Origin: Aedes albopictus
Lineage: Eukaryota; Arthropoda; Insecta; Diptera; Culicidae
Reading direction: 5' to 3'
Assembly: GCF_035046485.1 (NCBI RefSeq)
Contig: NC_085137.1
Coordinates: forward strand, 479,285,396-479,349,395
DNA length: 64,000 bases
Numbering within the stretch: position 1 is the first letter of the stretch; each line of letters begins with the position of its first letter. Positions 48,159 through 58,999 of this stretch are shown piece by piece. The notes beneath the pieces were generated by a model. It worked only from the letters and a program-made list of their open reading frames with translations. It was not told the DNA's origin and did no database searches. Both the position numbers and the translations under genes were made by a program.

Positions 48159-48822
48159 GGGAGTTATCTTAAAAGTAATTTCTTAGAGAAATCCTAGAAT
48201 CAGGAATGCCAGCAGTATCCCAAGAGAAGTTAATCTAATTCCTGGAAGAATACCTCAAATGGAGAATAGCATGCCTCTGGAGCCAGCCTTCTGTCACCTG
48301 ATGCCAGGAGAAATCCCTAGAATTACCTCTAAAGGAGTCCTTATGGGAATTGCTTGAAGACTTCCAGCTGGAACTCATGGAGGAAGGTCAATAGAAGTTC
48401 TTGGAGAAATCCCTGTGGAATTTCTGGAACAACCTCTGGAGGAAATCCTGGAAAAAAAACCTAGAAAAAATCTCTGGAAGGATCACCGAAGGGATTTTTA
48501 GAAAAATCCCAGGGAGATTTTCGGGAAGAATCCTAGCCACAATTACCGGAGGAAGGCCAATATAAGCTCCTGGAGGAACTCCAAGAAATTTCTAGAAGAA
48601 TCTCTGAATAAAATCTCTGAAGGAATTCCTGAAATAATCACCGGAGTAACTTCTGAAAGGATCCCAGGAAGATTGTCTTGAATAATCCCACCAGGAATTG
48701 CTGAAGGAATCCCAATAGAATTTTTAGAGGGATCCCTAGAAGAATTCCGCGATGTACCAAAGTAAGATTTTCCAAAAAAAAATCCTAGGAGAAATTGCTG
48801 GATCAATCTCTGCAGATATTTG

Positions 48823-48895
48823 CTTAGGATTCTCCAGGCAGTCCTGATGGGTTTGTACATACTAAACCCATCAGGACTGCCTGGAGAATCCTAAG
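48823..48895. repeat. Perfect 32-bp inverted repeat with 9-nt loop
   Basis: CTTAGGATTCTCCAGG...GATGGGTTT (48823-48854) is repeated exactly in reverse complement (48864-48895) around GTACATACT. The arm sequence is satellite-like. Confidence 0.9.
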
Positions 48896-49160
48896 GAAAG
48901 TTTATTGAAGAAATATCGCGAGCAATCCGTAAAAGAAGCCTAGAGAAATCACTGTATGATTGTAGGTCTGTTAATTGTTGATGTGTCATTAATAAATATT
49001 GTAATTATTGTGTGAAGTTTTGAATTTATGGTGACTGTCAAGGAAAAATTCTAGGGGGTGCCAAATTTGTTCTAGGGGGTGCCAGGCACCCCTGGAACCC
49101 CCCCTAGCTACGCCAATGGGAGTTCCGTGATCAGGAAGGCAAACTCTCCCCTGAAGTGTT

Positions 49161-49294
49161 CCCAAGCAGCACACAAGTTACAAAGCAGTGTCGACAGCGC
49201 AGGTTTTTTGGTTGGACACGAGCCGTTTTCAAGTTATTTTGCCTTCAAAAACCTGCGCTGTCGACACTCCTTTGTGACTTGTGTGCTGCTTGGG
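49161..49294. mobile_element. Palindromic MITE, CCCAAGCAGCACACAAG ends
   Basis: A 134-bp element with arms of about 50 bp: CCCAAGCAGCACACAAG, CAGTGTCGACAGCGCAGG and the mirrored CCTGCGCTGTCGACACTC, CTTGTGTGCTGCTTGGG. Only a few mismatches. Flanking TT on both sides may be the target duplication. It lies 35 bases to the right of the hAT-type element. Confidence 0.75.
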
Positions 49295-49379
49295 TTAGCC
49301 TGGACCCATCATTGCATGAACGTTTGCGTACACTTCAGCGAGACTTCACATTTGGGAACAAGATTTTTTGGTAGTGAAC

Positions 49380-50560
49380 AAATCTTCAGTAAAATTTGTG
49401 TAGAAATCTTAGGAAATACTTTTGAGTGAATCTCTGAAGTAATATCCGAAGAAATCGCCGGGAAACTCTTGGAGGGATCCAATAAGAAATTTCTTAAGAA
49501 CTTTCTTGAGAAACTTCTCGGTAAATCATTGGTGGAATTCCTTGAGAGAAGTTTCAAGTGGGAATTTCTAATGAAATACCAGGGAAAATTCCTAAACAAA
49601 TCTCTGTCGGGATTCCAGAAGAAATTTCTGAAGGAATTTCTGAAGGAATATCTGGAAAATTTTCTAAAAAAAACCTATGGAAAAAATGAAAAATCTTTGA
49701 AATAATTTCTAAAGAAAGCTCTGTAGGAAACTCTGAAGGATCCCTGAGGAAATTTTTGATGATTTTTTTTTTTGAGCGAATCAACAGAAGAATATCTAAA
49801 GTGGTGGAATTTCAGAAGGAACCCATAGAAATCTTCCCAAAAGAATTCTTGGAGAGGGAATATCTGAAGGAAGACCTGGAAAGCTTTTGAAATTATTCCT
49901 GAAAGAATTTCTGAAAAAAGTAGCCGGAGGAGTTTCTGCGAGAAGGAAGAATTCCTGAAGGAATCTTTGCAAGAGTTTTCGAAGGAGTATGTGGAAGATT
50001 TTGTAAAGAAATTTCTGGAGGTATCTTTGATGTTCTCAAAGAATCGCTGAATGCATTTCACGGATTCCTGTAAAAATCCATCGAGGTTTTTTTAGGAAAC
50101 CCCATGGAAGCTTTTAAGTGAAATTTTACAAAATATTTCCGGAGGAACCTCTATCGAAAATTCCAGTGAAAATCCTTAAGAAAATTCTGGAGTGATGCAT
50201 GGAAGCTGTTCTAAAGAACTTTCAAAAAATATCCGTTGTAAATTTTCTCAAAAGGAATTCCAGGAGGATTTTCTTAAGAGTTCTTTAGAGATCGCTCCAT
50301 CCAGGAAAGGATTTCTGGGATTGTCTCTGGAATCTTTGGAGAAAAATCTAAAGGAAAGAGAGAACTTTCTAAAGGAATCAATGGAAGAATTCCTGAAGGA
50401 ATTCTCAGAGAATACTCCGACGCCATTCACGATACAAATTCTTAAAAATTACCTGTAAGAATTTTTCAGGAATCACTGGAGGAATTTCTGAATATATGTG
50501 AAACTAATAAAAATCCCTGAAGAAAATTTCCTAATGAAATTTTGATTGATTTTGTACAGT
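49380..50560. repeat. Degenerate 12-bp satellite, block 11
   Basis: Exact 12-base phasing is visible at 49618-49660 (AGAAATTTCTGA, AGGAATTTCTGA, AGGAATATCTGG). The minus-strand frame at 49554-49784 runs IPSE IPSE ISSG IPTE and the plus frame FLKE FLKE YLEN. These frames are artefacts of the period. Confidence 0.8.
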
Positions 50561-50729
50561 TTTTTTATAGGTGATCATTATTTTAAACTAGGGAATTACA
50601 ACTTTTTGAGAAATGGCTAATCTGCATAAATTTAGGTATACCGATAGCGATACGTATTTTAAATTCTTTCCAAGAGAGAGTTGGGTTTCCTTCAGAGATT
50701 TGTTCAGGGATTAGCTTGCAAACATACTA

Positions 50730-50946
50730 AGGTACACCGGGACAAGGTAAAACGGATGGGGCAAGATAAAACACGAAGTTTTGAAATAGTTTTTAATACA
50801 GTTTGGTAATTTTTCTGTCGCCAAAAGATTGTTTGAATCAAAAACTATGTGTTATGGCATTCAAGCTGTTTACCATCATTAGATAACCTCCTGTTAACCC
50901 GCTGTTTCATGTTGCCCCACCCGTTTTAACTTGCCCCGGTGTACCT
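50730..50946. mobile_element. TA-flanked MITE, AGGTACACCGG ends, copy 2
   Basis: A 217-bp element flanked by TA (50728-50729 and 50947-50948). Left AGGTACACCGGGACAAGG and right CTTGCCCCGGTGTACCT are inverted. The internal CTATGTGTTATGGCA matches copy 1 at 35914-36112. Confidence 0.8.
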
Positions 50947-51153
50947 TACCCAGAATTACTTCCGTAATTCCACTTAGGGTTTCTCCTTGAATTGCTTTCG
51001 GAATTTTTGCTCAATGTCTAGAATTGCTTCTTCCGGGGAAGATTACTACATAATCGAATTCCTTCCAGGATTTGTAGAGGAAGTGGCGAAGATTTGAGTA
51101 GGGTAGAACTTTTCTTAGTACTCGACATAACGTAGTTAGCAGGAAGCCTTTAA

Positions 51154-51237
51154 CCCCTTCGGGACGACTTTTTTCACCAACCTCGGCGCTGTAAAATGCG
51201 TCAGCGAGGTGCAAATGACCCAACCGTCCTGAAAGGG
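51154..51237. mobile_element. TTAA-flanked MITE, copy 4 (84 bp)
   Basis: Ends CCCCTTCGGGACGAC and CCGTCCTGAAAGGG, with TTAA at 51150-51153 and 51238-51241. The inner CCTCGGCGCT/GTCAGCGAGG pair extends the palindrome. It shares the TTAA habit and CCYTTC-type ends with 1301, 22113 and 30621 but differs in body. Confidence 0.65.
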
Positions 51238-51241
51238 TTAA

Positions 51242-53200
51242 AGGAAATTCAGGAGAAAACAAAACTGGAGATACCCCACAAGTATCACTTGTAAAACTTG
51301 TGGAAATCCCGGCTGAACTCCCACAGAAAGACCGGGGAGAATTCCGAATAAAATCACGGAAGAGAATTTGTCAGTGGGAGTTCTGTACTAAGTGGGAAAA
51401 ATATCTAAAGATGTGTTTACGGAAATATTTTAGAAAAAAAAAACAACCGGAAAGAATCAGAAAGAAATTCTGGGCGAATTTTTAATAGATTTTTTTACGA
51501 AAAAGCCAGGAAGTAAAAGTGTTAGAGGTCTATGGAAGAATTCCTGTGAAATTCGTGGAACAACAGAGAGACTGTAGAATTATCAGCAATACGCAGAAAA
51601 TATTTGATTTAACAATAATGCTCTACGCGCTAACTATTATTATTTAAATCAACAATTTAGTGATGTCTACAACGTGATTGAAAGGTGGCAGCAACACTAA
51701 GACCAAACACCCTTATAATACACTTTATAAACAGTAGAAAAAGAAAGATTGTTCAGAACAGGATACAGTTTGAGTGAGAAGAAATAATACAGCTAGCTAA
51801 ACTACAGTAGCGTTTATCACTTACCGTACCTCAACGGCTGAAGCACAAAGAAGCACAAAGCTTCCAATATTAGCAAAGTTACCTTCCGCATCAATAAAAC
51901 CACAACAAGATTCGCACAACCGCAAAATCAACCATGTTGGCGAAATCCTTGTACTATAACAGAAAGCCCGCGCCCTAGACCCGTCCTAATCGATGCGAGA
52001 GAAATAGTGAAAGGATAATAAAACAAACATGTATCTTCACCTGACCTATTACCCAACATCGCCACCGTTAGCGTCAGACTCAGTAGGAATAACATCAACA
52101 ACAAGAACAGCAACGGTGTGTGGCTCCCACCTATATGCCGGCGCGTTCCACGAGACCGAAGTGCGTGCATGTGTTATGGCGAGAGCCATGCAATCGAGCG
52201 TGGTATTTTTCATCCAAGCCACCACCAACTTCCACCAAGTAGTGTCTCTCCCGAACGGCAGTCCCTTCGGATCCAACTGAAATTTGATGATGGTTCTACC
52301 AATAGCAGTTCCTAACTATCAAGCCAACGAAGTGGTGAAACTTTCTGGGAGGATGGCTGGTGGTTGGTCTTGGCAGGAGAGACTTCATTACACGTCCTTC
52401 TGTAGCAACCAATAAGCTTGGATCCATCGCATCGGTCCGAATCCAACGCTTCTTGCTTCGACCTGGGACTCGGAAGCATCCTGGCTTCCCAGACGCGGGA
52501 TGGTGGTGGGACGAGGTGAACGAATTGCGTGCTAATCAAACATATTTTATTTGACTTTTACATCTATTGTTTTTATTTGTGTTTTACAAATTGGCCTATC
52601 GGCTATCAGGGGCAATAAATGAACTTTTTGTGCCGCTCCTGCCGCTCGCAGAATGTGGGTAGCCCTCGCAACTGGGATGTGTTATTTTTGTTACAGAAGG
52701 GTTTTGTTCTGAAATTGTGCCACCGGCTGACTGACTGGAGGAGAAAGAACAGACTCAACCGAAGGCGAATCAACCATCAGGTGCTATCTGAGGATATCTT
52801 TATAAATTTATGGTTGTGGGTATCCTTTGGGTCTGCTCTGGTAAGGCTAAGGTTCCACATACTGTTTCGCATTTAAACCAGGCAGGATTCGTACGGATAT
52901 GTGAATCGGAACTGTTGGCGCTCGTATGTGAAGATCAAGATTGGAAAATTGCACAGCAGAAGGCAACTTCGGGTGGGAAGGATAAGTTTTAGAGCGAGTA
53001 TGGTAGTTTAGTTCAAAGGTTTTTAAAATGTAATTCGAAAAACGGGATAGAAAGTTGTCTTTTGGGGCTACTTGTGTTAACAGCTGTATGTCAGGAATAG
53101 AGATACAAGTTGTGGGTGTGAAATAGAATTACTTTTCAGATTGTTGATTCTAAATAAGTATTCCAAAATATCTTTAACATGAATTTCTGTTCGTCTGTTC
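51242..53200. other. Unique sequence, no gene recognised
   Basis: 51240-51560 is satellite-like. About 52030-53000 is GC-richer with frames of 60-85 codons on both strands, none with a recognisable domain. Confidence 0.45.
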
Positions 53201-53560
53201 TCAAATAAGATCCACTGAGAATTCCTCTATGAGTTCCACCGGGAATTCCTCCAGTGATTTTTTTTCGGATATGGCTTCAGGAAGTTTTCCAGAAATTCTC
53301 CGGGAATTCTTCTAAGAGTTTCTCTGCGAACTCTTTGGGAAAAACACTCCGGTAGTTTTTCCGTTACTTTCATCGTATTTTTTTTAGAAATTCCGCATGA
53401 AAACCTTAAAGGAGTGCATTTGGAACTTCTCTTTGATGATTCACCGAGAATCCTTTCAGTAGAATCTGAAAGTTCCTCTTGGAATTGTTATAAAACTTTT
53501 CTGGAAATTCTTCTGAAATTTTCTCCGGGAAATCTCTGCAAACCAGAGCAGGAGAAAAAA
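53201..53560. repeat. Degenerate satellite, block 12 (minus orientation)
   Basis: GGGAATTCCTCCAGTGATT and GGAATTCTTCTAAGAG units; short and decayed. Confidence 0.55.
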
Positions 53561-53888
53561 GCTGTAGACATGTGGTAAATAAACCGAACCATAGATGTAT
53601 ATCCTATTGAGATTTCCAACAGAAATTTCAATTGTGATAGCACATACATCTCTAGTGGTTAGTTCAGAGATGAGTGTAGCAACTATTGCGTTATTGACAA
53701 GCACTTAGGCTTCCTAGAAAGGAATTCGCCTTACGAAAGTAAGGTTACCATGTACTTTGGTCCGTTACCAAATCACAGTGATTTGGGGCTAACCAATGAC
53801 TCTAAACAAGATTGACACACTCCTCCAATGGCTGAGAGCTGTCCTGGCCACGTTGCTACGACAGCTGAGGGAGGGAGAAGGAAGATTT

Positions 53889-54049
53889 GGGGCTGTTCAT
53901 AAACCACATAGACCAAATTTTGTCAATCTCAGGCCCCCTTCCCTCTCGTAGACTTTCGTTCATACAAAAATTTAAAAATTCGTGTGGAGCATAGACTTTG
54001 GCCAGACCCCCCTCCTCCCAAAAAGTCTACGTGGTTTATGAACGGTCCC
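53889..54049. mobile_element. PIF/Harbinger-like MITE, copy 3
   Basis: A 161-bp element with left GGGGCTGTTCATAAACCACA and right GTGGTTTATGAACGGTCCC. Flanks are TTT and TTA, a slightly decayed TWA duplication. The inner CCAGACCCCCC and TTCATACAAAA match copy 1. Confidence 0.7.
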
Positions 54050-54225
54050 TTAGTGGGACGCCAAAAAAAAGATATGCAGAGACCTCTACTTCCTCTCAAG
54101 CCTAGGTGTCCAAAGGATACGTTTGGTCAACGTTTAAGCATCACAACGATGGACAGGAACATACTCACCAAATTATACGAGTTCCAATACTCTCAAGACG
54201 AAATTGTTGACTTTTCTTGACTGTC

Positions 54226-56855
54226 CACGGTGTCTTTTTTGTATAACTTTATAAAAAAAAATTCGGCATGTCTCAAAATTGGACAGAAGCAAGTTTGGAC
54301 TTTCCCCTTTCATTTGCGACTATGACCAAAATAAACTGTCGGGGGGTCTAGAGCAACTTTTTTTTTGAAGTTTTTTTTTCATTCAAATTAACGTTAATTT
54401 AGCCAAGAAACAAAAAAAAATGCAGTGTGAATTTCTTTATTAATTAGGATGTTATATAAGCTATTATAATGACTAAGCCTTCTTAAGGTGGTAGTAGAAC
54501 GAAACCACGACGAAATTTCATGAGCACATACCTATCGAACCGAATGGTCAGTCTCGCTGAAAAATTGATCAAATAGTTTATAAGGTAACACATGATGAAT
54601 TAGACATTTTTTGAAAATTGATTTCTGAAAATTTTGAACTGGGACTTTGGAACGTCAAAAACGCAGTAGGCTGGATAGAACTAGCATAACTGTTGTTGTT
54701 TCGTTGGTTCATATAAACAATCGTCCTATAGAGATAAGTGACATTTCAACACACGAACACTAGCGCAAATTTTTCCTCACACAAAAGTGCACGCCGATTG
54801 AAAGGCTATTCAGATTGCATATGCAAATATTACCCAATCGAATTGGGTAAAACGGGTAAATAATGATAAAACCAACGTCCGGGGCAAGAGTGCAAATATT
54901 TTCCTCGCAGTTTCACAACTACATCTACAAAAAAGGCACGCATACATTTGAACGTGATTACCTCTGTAAATCTGTTGGAAAGTAATTTCTTCGAATCTAA
55001 CCTGTAATCGCGCTGCGTAAAGATGACGCCTCCTAAAACTTACGAGGAAAATCGAAGCAAAGTTTGTGTTTTGTGTCTCAAGAAATCAAATTTAAGACAA
55101 ATATCCGTAAAAACAGTACTCTTGGTAAAAAATCAGTTTCTGCCGGACATTGACGTGACAAGCGGGTATTACCCAAAGCAAATTTGCTGTTGTTGGTCAT
55201 TTGCTATAAATGAAAATCAAAACGTGGAAGTCCACAAGTACAAAAAGTTTCAGCGTTTATCTACAAGGAGTGGAATGTTGTGTAAATGTGACGTGTGTGT
55301 GGCTGCTCGTGTGACCTTGGCTCAGTTCGGCGGCTATCAGATCAACAACTCTAAGAAACGTGTGAGCCTTCGGTGTCAGAGAATTCAAAAAAGGTACAGC
55401 AAAACTTTGTACGATTTGTTATTCCGAACTTTCCAAGGGCAAAAGGCATTCGTGTACTTGGAACAGTTTCAAGTTCCACATCCTGCGGTTCCATGTTCCA
55501 GAATTTTGTAATTCCGTTGGTTCAAGATTAGGACGATATGGCGAACTGGTTAGTGAGACCGTCCATTTTGATTTTGGTCTAACTTGGGACAAGTTGAAAG
55601 TTCCAGCGTCATCAGAGCACTACGACGATTACTAGCTTCGTTCAGTTGTTTTATATAACAGTAACCATTTGTAAAAACATACACAATTAATGTTTTAACA
55701 TATCAGTTTGAATTCTAATAGCAATAAATATTTATGCGTTATATCATACCTTTTATCTTAGTATCACTACTCTTCTTTATGTACCAAATCTGTAATTCGT
55801 TTTGAAAAAGAATAGTGCGCGTTGATACATGTTTTAAGGATTTTTTATAAGAAACAAGACTTTCCAAGACTACGAAGCGTAATGACTCTTGTTAGAAAAG
55901 GTATTGACATTAAACCGATTGAATGTTATAATTGGCATGAAATAATGAATATTTCGTCATTTATTCGTTCGCATATGCCTTAAGGGCAAACCGAAGGAAA
56001 TATCCGCCATTGCTCTGTTGCTACTAAGATGGTAATCTCAGATTCTACTTCATATTATGCAACAAAAACTTATCATTGTGTATGCAGTGCATATGCTGAT
56101 TGGTTTTCAGCATCTTCAGTGCGATAGACTCGTGTTAGAAAGAGAGGCAAGATAGGAAAAATAACACGGCGTCCCGTTTCACTTTAATAGATTTTTCCAC
56201 AAACTTCTTATGGTATTTCAAAGGTCTAATTTATCGCGAAATTTTATATGAGAATTCATCAGCGTTTTGATTTGAGGGTATACTGGGTGCCCTCCAGCAG
56301 CTTTTCTTCAAAAAAGTCCCATAGAAAATTCTATGTAAACTTTGATCGGCTGGCGCGAAAATACAGCTTCTCAATTCAAGCTGATTTTTTGCACAGTTGA
56401 TATGGGATCTAAACGGAATTAAAAAAGTAGGTTGTGTAGGTAGTGAGACTTAACATTTTTCATATAATTGTGTCCTCGCTAATGTGCATCAAATGACACA
56501 TTCCGTCAAATTTTGACTACACGCCAAGAAATTTGCTACTTTCTGTAGGCAGTTTTCAAAGTTTCGATTATTATTAGAAGGATATAAGTAAATCTCTTCA
56601 TTTTGGTGCAAAAAGAATCAAAATCGATAGCAGGAGCCCGGAAATATCGCTCGATGAAGTTCAAAAACTGCGGTGTAGAAGTGCGTGAAATGTGTCATAT
56701 GCAGAAAATTTTTGAAAAAAAAAATACTCTAGACCCTCCGACAGTTTATTTCGGTGTTGATCGTTAATGAAAGGAGGAAGTCTCAGCTTAATTGTGTCAA
56801 ATTTTCAGACATGCCGAATTTTTTGTTTTGAATTCGTTCTACGCAACACACCGTG
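54226..56855 (+). mobile_element. 2.63-kb CACGGTGT transposon (CMC/Chapaev-like)
   Basis: Terminal inverted repeats of about 145 bp run from CACGGTGTCTTTTTTG and, reversed, CACGGTGTGTTGCGTAG. They continue through ATTCGGCATGTCT, CCTTTCATT and AATAAACTGTCGG. The 4-bp duplication TGTC lies at 54222-54225 and 56856-56859. CAC-type ends with 4-bp duplications are described for Chapaev (CMC superfamily). It carries one cysteine-rich coding sequence (55023-55511) but nothing the size of a transposase, so it is non-autonomous or encodes an accessory protein. Confidence 0.8.
55023..55511 (+). CDS. Cysteine-rich transposon-borne protein, probably frameshifted
   Basis: A 162-codon frame in the centre-left of the transposon. 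Possible zinc ligands are C15-x2-C18 (VCVLCLKK), C55-C57 (ICCCW) and C87-x-C89-x2-C92 (CKCDVC), followed by a basic stretch. The order CxxC ... C ... CxCxxC resembles transposon proteins related to the N-terminal part of RAG1 (N-RAG-TP-type), but that is from memory and unverified. The frame ends in a Pro-rich, unlikely tail. The neighbouring +1 frame stays open to 55635 and reads GRYGELVSETVHFDFGLTW, which looks like the true C-terminus, so a small indel before about 55500 probably broke the gene. AATAAA lies at 55733. The start is the first ATG of the frame. Confidence 0.6.
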   Translation: MTPPKTYEENRSKVCVLCLKKSNLRQISVKTVLLVKNQFLPDIDVTSGYYPKQICCCWSFAINENQNVEVHKYKKFQRLSTRSGMLCKCDVCVAARVTLAQFGGYQINNSKKRVSLRCQRIQKRYSKTLYDLLFRTFQGQKAFVYLEQFQVPHPAVPCSRIL

Positions 56856-57039
56856 TGTCTATCGTTCGGTGGAGGAGCTCGACACAATGCACAGTGGGGA
56901 AAAACCGACCCAAAAAGGCACCTAATTATTGCGGCTGATTGCGATCTTTGAAGCCCGACTTTTCCGAATGGAAAAATGTCAAGGAATCGATTGGTGATAG
57001 TTTCATTCACCGGAATTGAGTGTAAATGTCCATTTTGTT

Positions 57040-58975
57040 CCATTTTCCCCTAAAAACACTGTTTTTCTGAATTAAATAATGGTTTCAACTGATTGCGGCT
57101 AACCAACCAATTTTTTATTGATGTAGAATTGACAGGTGTATTCTATGAGGCATACCTTGATCTGTGTCTTTGACTGGAAGTGTCCATTTTGCCTCATTTT
57201 CCCCTAAAATAATGTTTTTCTGGATTAAAAAATAGTTTCAACTGCTTGCGGCTAACCAACCATTTTTTCTTGATGTAAAATTGACAGGAGCACTCTATGG
57301 GACACACCTTGATTTGTGTCATTGACTGAAAGTGCCCATTTTGACTCATTTTCCCCTAAAATACTGTTTTTCTGAATGAAAAAAAATGGTTTCAACTGAT
57401 TGCGGCCAACCAACCAATTTTTACCTGATGTAGAATTAACCGGCGCATACTTTGGGGTGCACCTCGATATTTATCATTGACTGGAAGTGCTCATTTTGCC
57501 TCATTTTCCCCCAAAAATACTGTTTTTTTCTGAATTAAAAATTAGTATCAACTGATTGCTGCATACTTACCATTTTTTTTTTATTGATAAAGAATTGACA
57601 GGTACATTTCATGAGGCTCACCTCGATCCGTGTCATTGACTGGAAGTGCCCATTTTTACCCATTTTCCCCTAAAAATACTGTTTTTTTTGGATTAAAAAA
57701 TAGTATTAACTGATTGCGGCTAACCAACCAATTTTTACCTTATGTAGAATCAACCGGCGCATACTTTGGGGCACACCTTGATCTGTGTCATTGACTGAAA
57801 GTACCCATTTTGCCTTATTTTCCTCTAAAAATACTATTTTTCTGAATTAAACAATTGTATCAACTGATTGCGGTTAATCAATCAATTTTTACTTGATGTA
57901 GAATTAACCGGCGCATATTTTAAGGTGCATCTCGTTCTGTGTCTTTGGGTGGTGGTGCCCATTTTGCTCCATTTTCCCCTAAACTACGGATTTTCTGGAT
58001 TTAAAAATAGTTTCAATTGATTGCAGCTAACCAATATTTTTTTCCTGATGTAGAATAGACCTATGCATACTATGGGATACACCTCGCGCTATGCGTTAGT
58101 CTGAAATTGCCCGTTTCGCCCCATTTTCGCTTAATTAGTTCCAACTAATTGCGGTTAACCAAGCAATTTTTTTCCTCATGAGAAATTAATCGATGCATTA
58201 TGTGAGGCACAACTTGTTTTGAGTCATTGACTAGAAGTGCCCATTTTTCCCCTTTTCCCCCTAAAACACTGTTTTTCTCATTTGAGAAACAATTTCAACT
58301 AATTTAAGCTAACAATACAAGTTTATCCTCATGTAGAATTGATCAGTGCATATTGTCAGACAAACTTTGTGTCATTGATTGGAGGTGGTTATATTGTCCC
58401 ATTTTCCCCTAAAACACTGTTCTAGTTAGTTGGAACGAACTTTTTATCCCAGAAAAACAGAATTTTTGGGAAAAATGGGGTGAAACGGGCAATTTCAGAC
58501 TATCGCATAGCACGAGGAGTATCCCATAATATGCATAGGTCGATTCTATTTCAGAAAAAAATATTGATTAGTTGCAACCAATTGAAACTATTTTTAAATC
58601 CAGAAAACCCGTAGTTTTGGTGAGAATGGAGCAAAATAGGCACCACCACTCAAAGACATAGAACGAGGTGTGCCCCAAAATATGCGCCGGTTAATTCTAC
58701 ATCAAGTAAAAATCGATTGGTTAGCCGCAATCAGTTGATACAATTGTTTAATTCAGAAAAATAGTATTTTTAGGGAAAAATGGGGCAAAATGGGTACTTC
58801 CAGTCAAAGACACAGAACGAGATGCGTCCCAAAGTATGCGCCGGTTAATACTAAATCAGAATGAAAATGATTGGTTAGCAGCAATCAGTTAAAACTATTT
58901 TTTAGTCCAGAAAAGGCACGGGTCGAAGTTTGCCTCATGAAATGTACCTGTGAACTCTACATCAAAAAAAATGGT
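57040..58975. repeat. 153-bp tandem repeats, head-to-head
   Basis: CAACTGATTGCGGCTAACCAACC, TGATGTAGAATTGACAGG, TTGACTGGAAGTGCCCATTTTG and TTTTCCCCTAAAATACTG recur about every 153 bases, roughly nine times to 58430. There the orientation flips and about 3.5 reversed units follow. Divergence increases toward the flip point near 58435. Confidence 0.85.
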
Positions 58976-58999
58976 AGGTAAGCAAGAATCTATGACAAA

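Larger units (their letters stand above)
46620..48990. repeat. Degenerate 12-bp satellite, block 10
   Basis: The clearest plus-orientation block: AGGAATTCCTGG, AGAAATCCCTGG and AGGAATTTCTGG follow one another with 12-base spacing (for example 47810-47885). Minus-strand frames read four-residue cycles such as IPPG ILLG ILPR IYPA. Contained in the hAT-type element. Confidence 0.8.
44701..49118. mobile_element. 4.4-kb hAT-type element with satellite interior
   Basis: Ends CATTGGCGTATCTAGG and, reversed, CATTGGCGTAGCTAGG. An exact 8-bp duplication GGAGTTCC lies at 44693-44700 and 49119-49126. Both subterminal regions carry CTAGGGGGTGCC and GGGGTGCCTGG tracts. CANTGGCGTAGCTAGG-type ends with 8-bp duplications are typical of hAT. 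The 4418-bp interior has no transposase-like frame. It holds AT-rich DNA, a degenerate GGCAATTTCTTTGG repeat (about 45060-46500), a tRNA-like scrap (about 46539-46580) and 12-bp satellite (46620-48990). Confidence 0.8.

Noticed and set aside
49554..50061. Membrane- or coiled-coil-like frames (IPSE / FLKE cycles)
   Set aside because: The period of exactly four residues equals the 12-bp repeat. Similar frames exist in every satellite block and on both strands.
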